From positions 62,001 through 126,000 of the forward strand of contig NZ_MPDM01000001.1 in the NCBI RefSeq assembly GCF_001936115.1: DNA of 64,000 bases, in the 5' to 3' direction. Every line of letters starts with the position of its first letter. Within the stretch, counting starts at the first letter, position 1. The DNA comes from Boudabousia marimammalium. GTDB taxonomy: Bacteria > Actinomycetota > Actinomycetes > Actinomycetales > Actinomycetaceae. The position numbers were made by a program, and so were the translations under genes. Below, piece after piece: positions 61,773-64,000 of the stretch. The notes under the pieces are model-generated. The model searched no databases. It was not told where the DNA came from and was given only the letters and a program-made list of their open reading frames with translations.

Positions 61773-63644
61773 ATGTTGAATATTGCTGCTTTAGGCTTAG
61801 CGGCCCTTATCCCGACCGAAACTTGGAGTGAAACCATTAATCAGGCGATTTCTAGAGCACTTGACCCCTTCGTAAATGCACTGTCTGCAGTGGTTTTCTA
61901 CTCCCCCTCAATCGGGGGGACGCAGATTCCGCTGATTGTGCTGTGGCTGCTGGCTGGCGGTATTTTCTTCACCGCCTACCTGGGCTTCATGCAGCTGCGG
62001 GTATCCACTTACCGGCACTCTCGTAAACTCATTAAAGGCCAGTACACGCGCCACTCCGACCCGGGTGAAGTGACCAGTTTCCAGGCGCTCGCCACGGAAC
62101 TTTCCGGCACAGTGGGCTTGGGCAATATTGCGGGTGTCGCGGTCGCTATCACGATGGGCGGCCCGGGCGCTGCCCTGTGGATCATTATTGCGGGCCTGAT
62201 CGGTATGGCGTTGAAGATGGCGGAAGCCACCCTCGGCGTGAAGTACCGTGAAGTGGATGAGGACGGCAACACCTCGGGCGGCCCCATGTACTATTTGAAG
62301 CACGGTTTGGCGGAGCTAGGGAAGCCGCGCTTCGGTAAAGTGCTGGCTGTTTTCTTTGCGATTGCGACCGTGTTCGGGGTGACTGGTGCGGGCAATATGT
62401 TCCAGTCGAATCAGGCGGCGGCGCAGCTGGTGAATGTGACCGGCGGCGACACCAGCTTCCTGTACGGCAAGGAATGGCTGATTGGTGTGGTGATCGCGAT
62501 TTTTGCGGGCGCAGTCATCCTCGGCGGCATCTCGAAGATCGGTTCGGTGACTTCGAAGATTGTGCCGTTCATGGGTTTGCTGTACGTCTTGATGTGTCTG
62601 TTCGTGCTGGTGCCGAATATCACGCACATTCCGGCTGCTTTCGGTGAGATTTTCGAGGGCGCTTTCACTGGCCAGGGTGTGGCCGGCGGCATTTTGGGCG
62701 TCATGATTGTGGGCTTGCGCCGGGCGGCGTTCTCTAACGCGGCGGGCGTCGGCACGGCCGGCATGGCTCACTCCGCGGTGAAGACTCGCCGTCCCGCGAC
62801 CGAGGGTTTCGTCGCCATGTGGGAGCCTTTCGTGGATTCGGTGGTGATTTGTACTCTAACGGCTTTGACGGTGATTATTTCCGGCGTCTGGAAGGGTGCG
62901 CAGGGTATCGAGGGTGTGGCATTGACTGCAGCCGCCTTGGAGACCAGTGTTTCTTGGTTTGATGTGCCGCTGACGATTGCGATTATTCTGTTTGCTTTCT
63001 CCACGATTCTGTCTTATTCCTACTATGGGATGAAGGCGATGGGTTTCCTCTTTGGCGGTTCTAAGACCGCGGAGAAGGCTTATAATATCGCCTATTTGCT
63101 GCTGATTGTGGTGGGCGCTGCGGCCTCTTTGGATACGATTATTGCTTTCTCTGACGCCATGTTTTTCTTGATGGCGGTGCCGAACTTGCTGGGCATGTAC
63201 ATGCTGGCGGGCGTGGTGAAGCGTGAGATTTTTGGTCATCGAGAGAAGGTCGATGCGGGCGTGATTTCTGAGGTTGCCAAGGACGAGCAGGTTGGTGTTT
63301 TCAACGCGGCAGAGGCGGATGAGTCTCATGCGGCGGTCGCGCAGGCGGAGACGGTGGCGGCTTTTGAGTTGGCGGCGGAGGCCCGTTACGATGCGGAGCA
63401 GGCGCAGGCTGATGACAGTGTGAATGAGGCGGCGACCGAGGCGGCGGTTTCCGCCTACCAGGAGGCTTCGGCGCAGGCGGTGGAGACGGCGCAGCAGGCG
63501 CGCGAGATTTTCGCGGCGGCTGACGATGAGACTGGAATGCTGCCGGAGGAAGCTGACGTGGAGCCTTTGGTGACTGGTTTCGCGAATGAGATTATGCCTG
63601 ACCTAGAGGAATCAGGGACTGGGGACGAGGGTTCTCAGATTTAG
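61773..63644 (+). CDS. AGCS family sodium/alanine (amino acid) symporter
   Basis: 623 residues. Start ATG 61773 with GAAGGA upstream. About 11 membrane helices to residue ~490, with family motifs LSGTVGLGNIAGVAVAITMG (sodium/substrate site), GPGAALWIIIAGLIGMALKM and GTAGMAHSAVKTRRPATEG. It imports alanine or glycine with Na+. The C-terminal ~130 residues are an Ala/Glu-rich soluble extension (EAADESHAAVAQAETVAAFE-like pattern, coiled-coil propensity) not present in most AGCS proteins. Confidence 0.92.
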   Translation: MLNIAALGLAALIPTETWSETINQAISRALDPFVNALSAVVFYSPSIGGTQIPLIVLWLLAGGIFFTAYLGFMQLRVSTYRHSRKLIKGQYTRHSDPGEVTSFQALATELSGTVGLGNIAGVAVAITMGGPGAALWIIIAGLIGMALKMAEATLGVKYREVDEDGNTSGGPMYYLKHGLAELGKPRFGKVLAVFFAIATVFGVTGAGNMFQSNQAAAQLVNVTGGDTSFLYGKEWLIGVVIAIFAGAVILGGISKIGSVTSKIVPFMGLLYVLMCLFVLVPNITHIPAAFGEIFEGAFTGQGVAGGILGVMIVGLRRAAFSNAAGVGTAGMAHSAVKTRRPATEGFVAMWEPFVDSVVICTLTALTVIISGVWKGAQGIEGVALTAAALETSVSWFDVPLTIAIILFAFSTILSYSYYGMKAMGFLFGGSKTAEKAYNIAYLLLIVVGAAASLDTIIAFSDAMFFLMAVPNLLGMYMLAGVVKREIFGHREKVDAGVISEVAKDEQVGVFNAAEADESHAAVAQAETVAAFELAAEARYDAEQAQADDSVNEAATEAAVSAYQEASAQAVETAQQAREIFAAADDETGMLPEEADVEPLVTGFANEIMPDLEESGTGDEGSQI

Positions 63645-63650
63645 TTGAGG

Positions 63651-63711
63651 TTTAGGGCCGAGGGTTTCACACCTGTTGAACATTGGGGGACGGTGAATCC
63701 TCGGCCCTAAA
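63651..63711 (+). terminator. Long hairpin after the AGCS gene
   Basis: TTTAGGGCCGAGG (63651-63663) and CCTCGGCCCTAAA (63699-63711) form a perfect 13-bp stem. The 35-base loop can extend pairing with TTCAC/GTGAA. It contains the GGCCGAGG string common in this genome. Position right after the stop codon suggests a terminator, though the T-run is short. Confidence 0.65.
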
Positions 63712-63884
63712 ACACAGACGCCTAATAGGCTGTGCGGGAAAACCAGTTTTTTACCAATATCACCGCTCTCAACTACTGAGTAAAACTGATTGACTTTTTC
63801 TTACATCTACTCTACAATGAGCATATTATTGAGAAGTAGACCACACCTATGTGACTACACTCACACTAAAGGGGAGTGTTGTTG

Positions 63885-64000
63885 ATGACTATCTTGACTA
63901 AACGTTTATTTCAACTTTCGTTGCTATTTTGATAGCAATAGGCGGAATTGCCGCAGTCGACTATTCAGTGGCAAATGCCTTGGGATCGTACTGTACAGCT
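63885..64000 (+). other. Possible start of a secreted peptide gene, cut by the window end
   Basis: ATG 63885 gives MTILTKRLFQLSLLF and a stop. One frame over, the DNA reads ISTFVAILIAIGGIAAVDYS, then VANALGSYCTA up to the window end, which looks like a signal peptide. Either a frameshift near 63910 broke a small secreted-protein gene or this is chance. GGGGAG lies ten bases upstream of the ATG. The remaining 63712-63884 shows no gene. Confidence 0.25.

Overview
The window reads as chromosomal DNA of an actinobacterium, most likely in or near the Actinomycetaceae. This family-level guess is an inference. It rests on GC-rich housekeeping genes, the 'anchored repeat-type' metal ABC transporter operon known mainly from actinomycetes, a DUF5926 gene next to a family-2 glycosyltransferase, and a MurJ flippase. 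No rRNA, tRNA or CRISPR array was found.

Layout. (1) 0.5-15.2 kb, GC-rich core: a DUF559 protein, a four-gene zinc/manganese-type ABC transporter operon with a surface-anchored partner, glycosyltransferase plus DUF5926, murJ, an M81 peptidase and two paralogous lipoproteins. (2) 15.2-51.5 kb, a mosaic accessory region, mostly AT-rich. It holds a TIR / membrane protein / small protein operon, a second TIR protein, a decayed caspase-like protease gene, a decayed type ISP restriction enzyme, a PD-(D/E)XK-like nuclease, a decayed phage early region (23.3-25.1 kb, higher GC), an ABC-three-component system killed by an internal deletion, an apparently intact type IIG restriction-modification module, four decayed copies of one IS3-family element plus a fragment, an orphan HigA-type antitoxin, a TIGR02391 protein with a small membrane protein, and a complete eight-gene yhf-type operon (yhfZ-Y-U-T-php-S-X-W). 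(3) 51.6-64 kb, core again: GrpB, an RclA-like flavoenzyme, an ABC exporter pair, an ATC-hydrolase-family protein, phosphoglucomutase, a pentapeptide-like protein that looks acquired, and an AGCS symporter.

The accessory region is a defence island with a visible history of gain and loss. Several systems are dead (caspase-like gene, ISP enzyme, ABC-3C, HigB). Others look intact: the TIR operon with its tight 4-bp ATGA overlaps, the 567-codon nuclease and the type IIG module. The best candidate for an undescribed system is the TIR operon at 16.1-17.3 kb together with the second TIR protein and the caspase remnant beside it.

Outside genes, three kinds of structured repeat stand out: intergenic elements carrying a TTGTGTGG-N7-CCACACAA hairpin at each end; a sister family with a long stem whose two copies differ by a compensating base change; and a 16-base string, GGGGCCGAGGACGAGG, found four times in core DNA.
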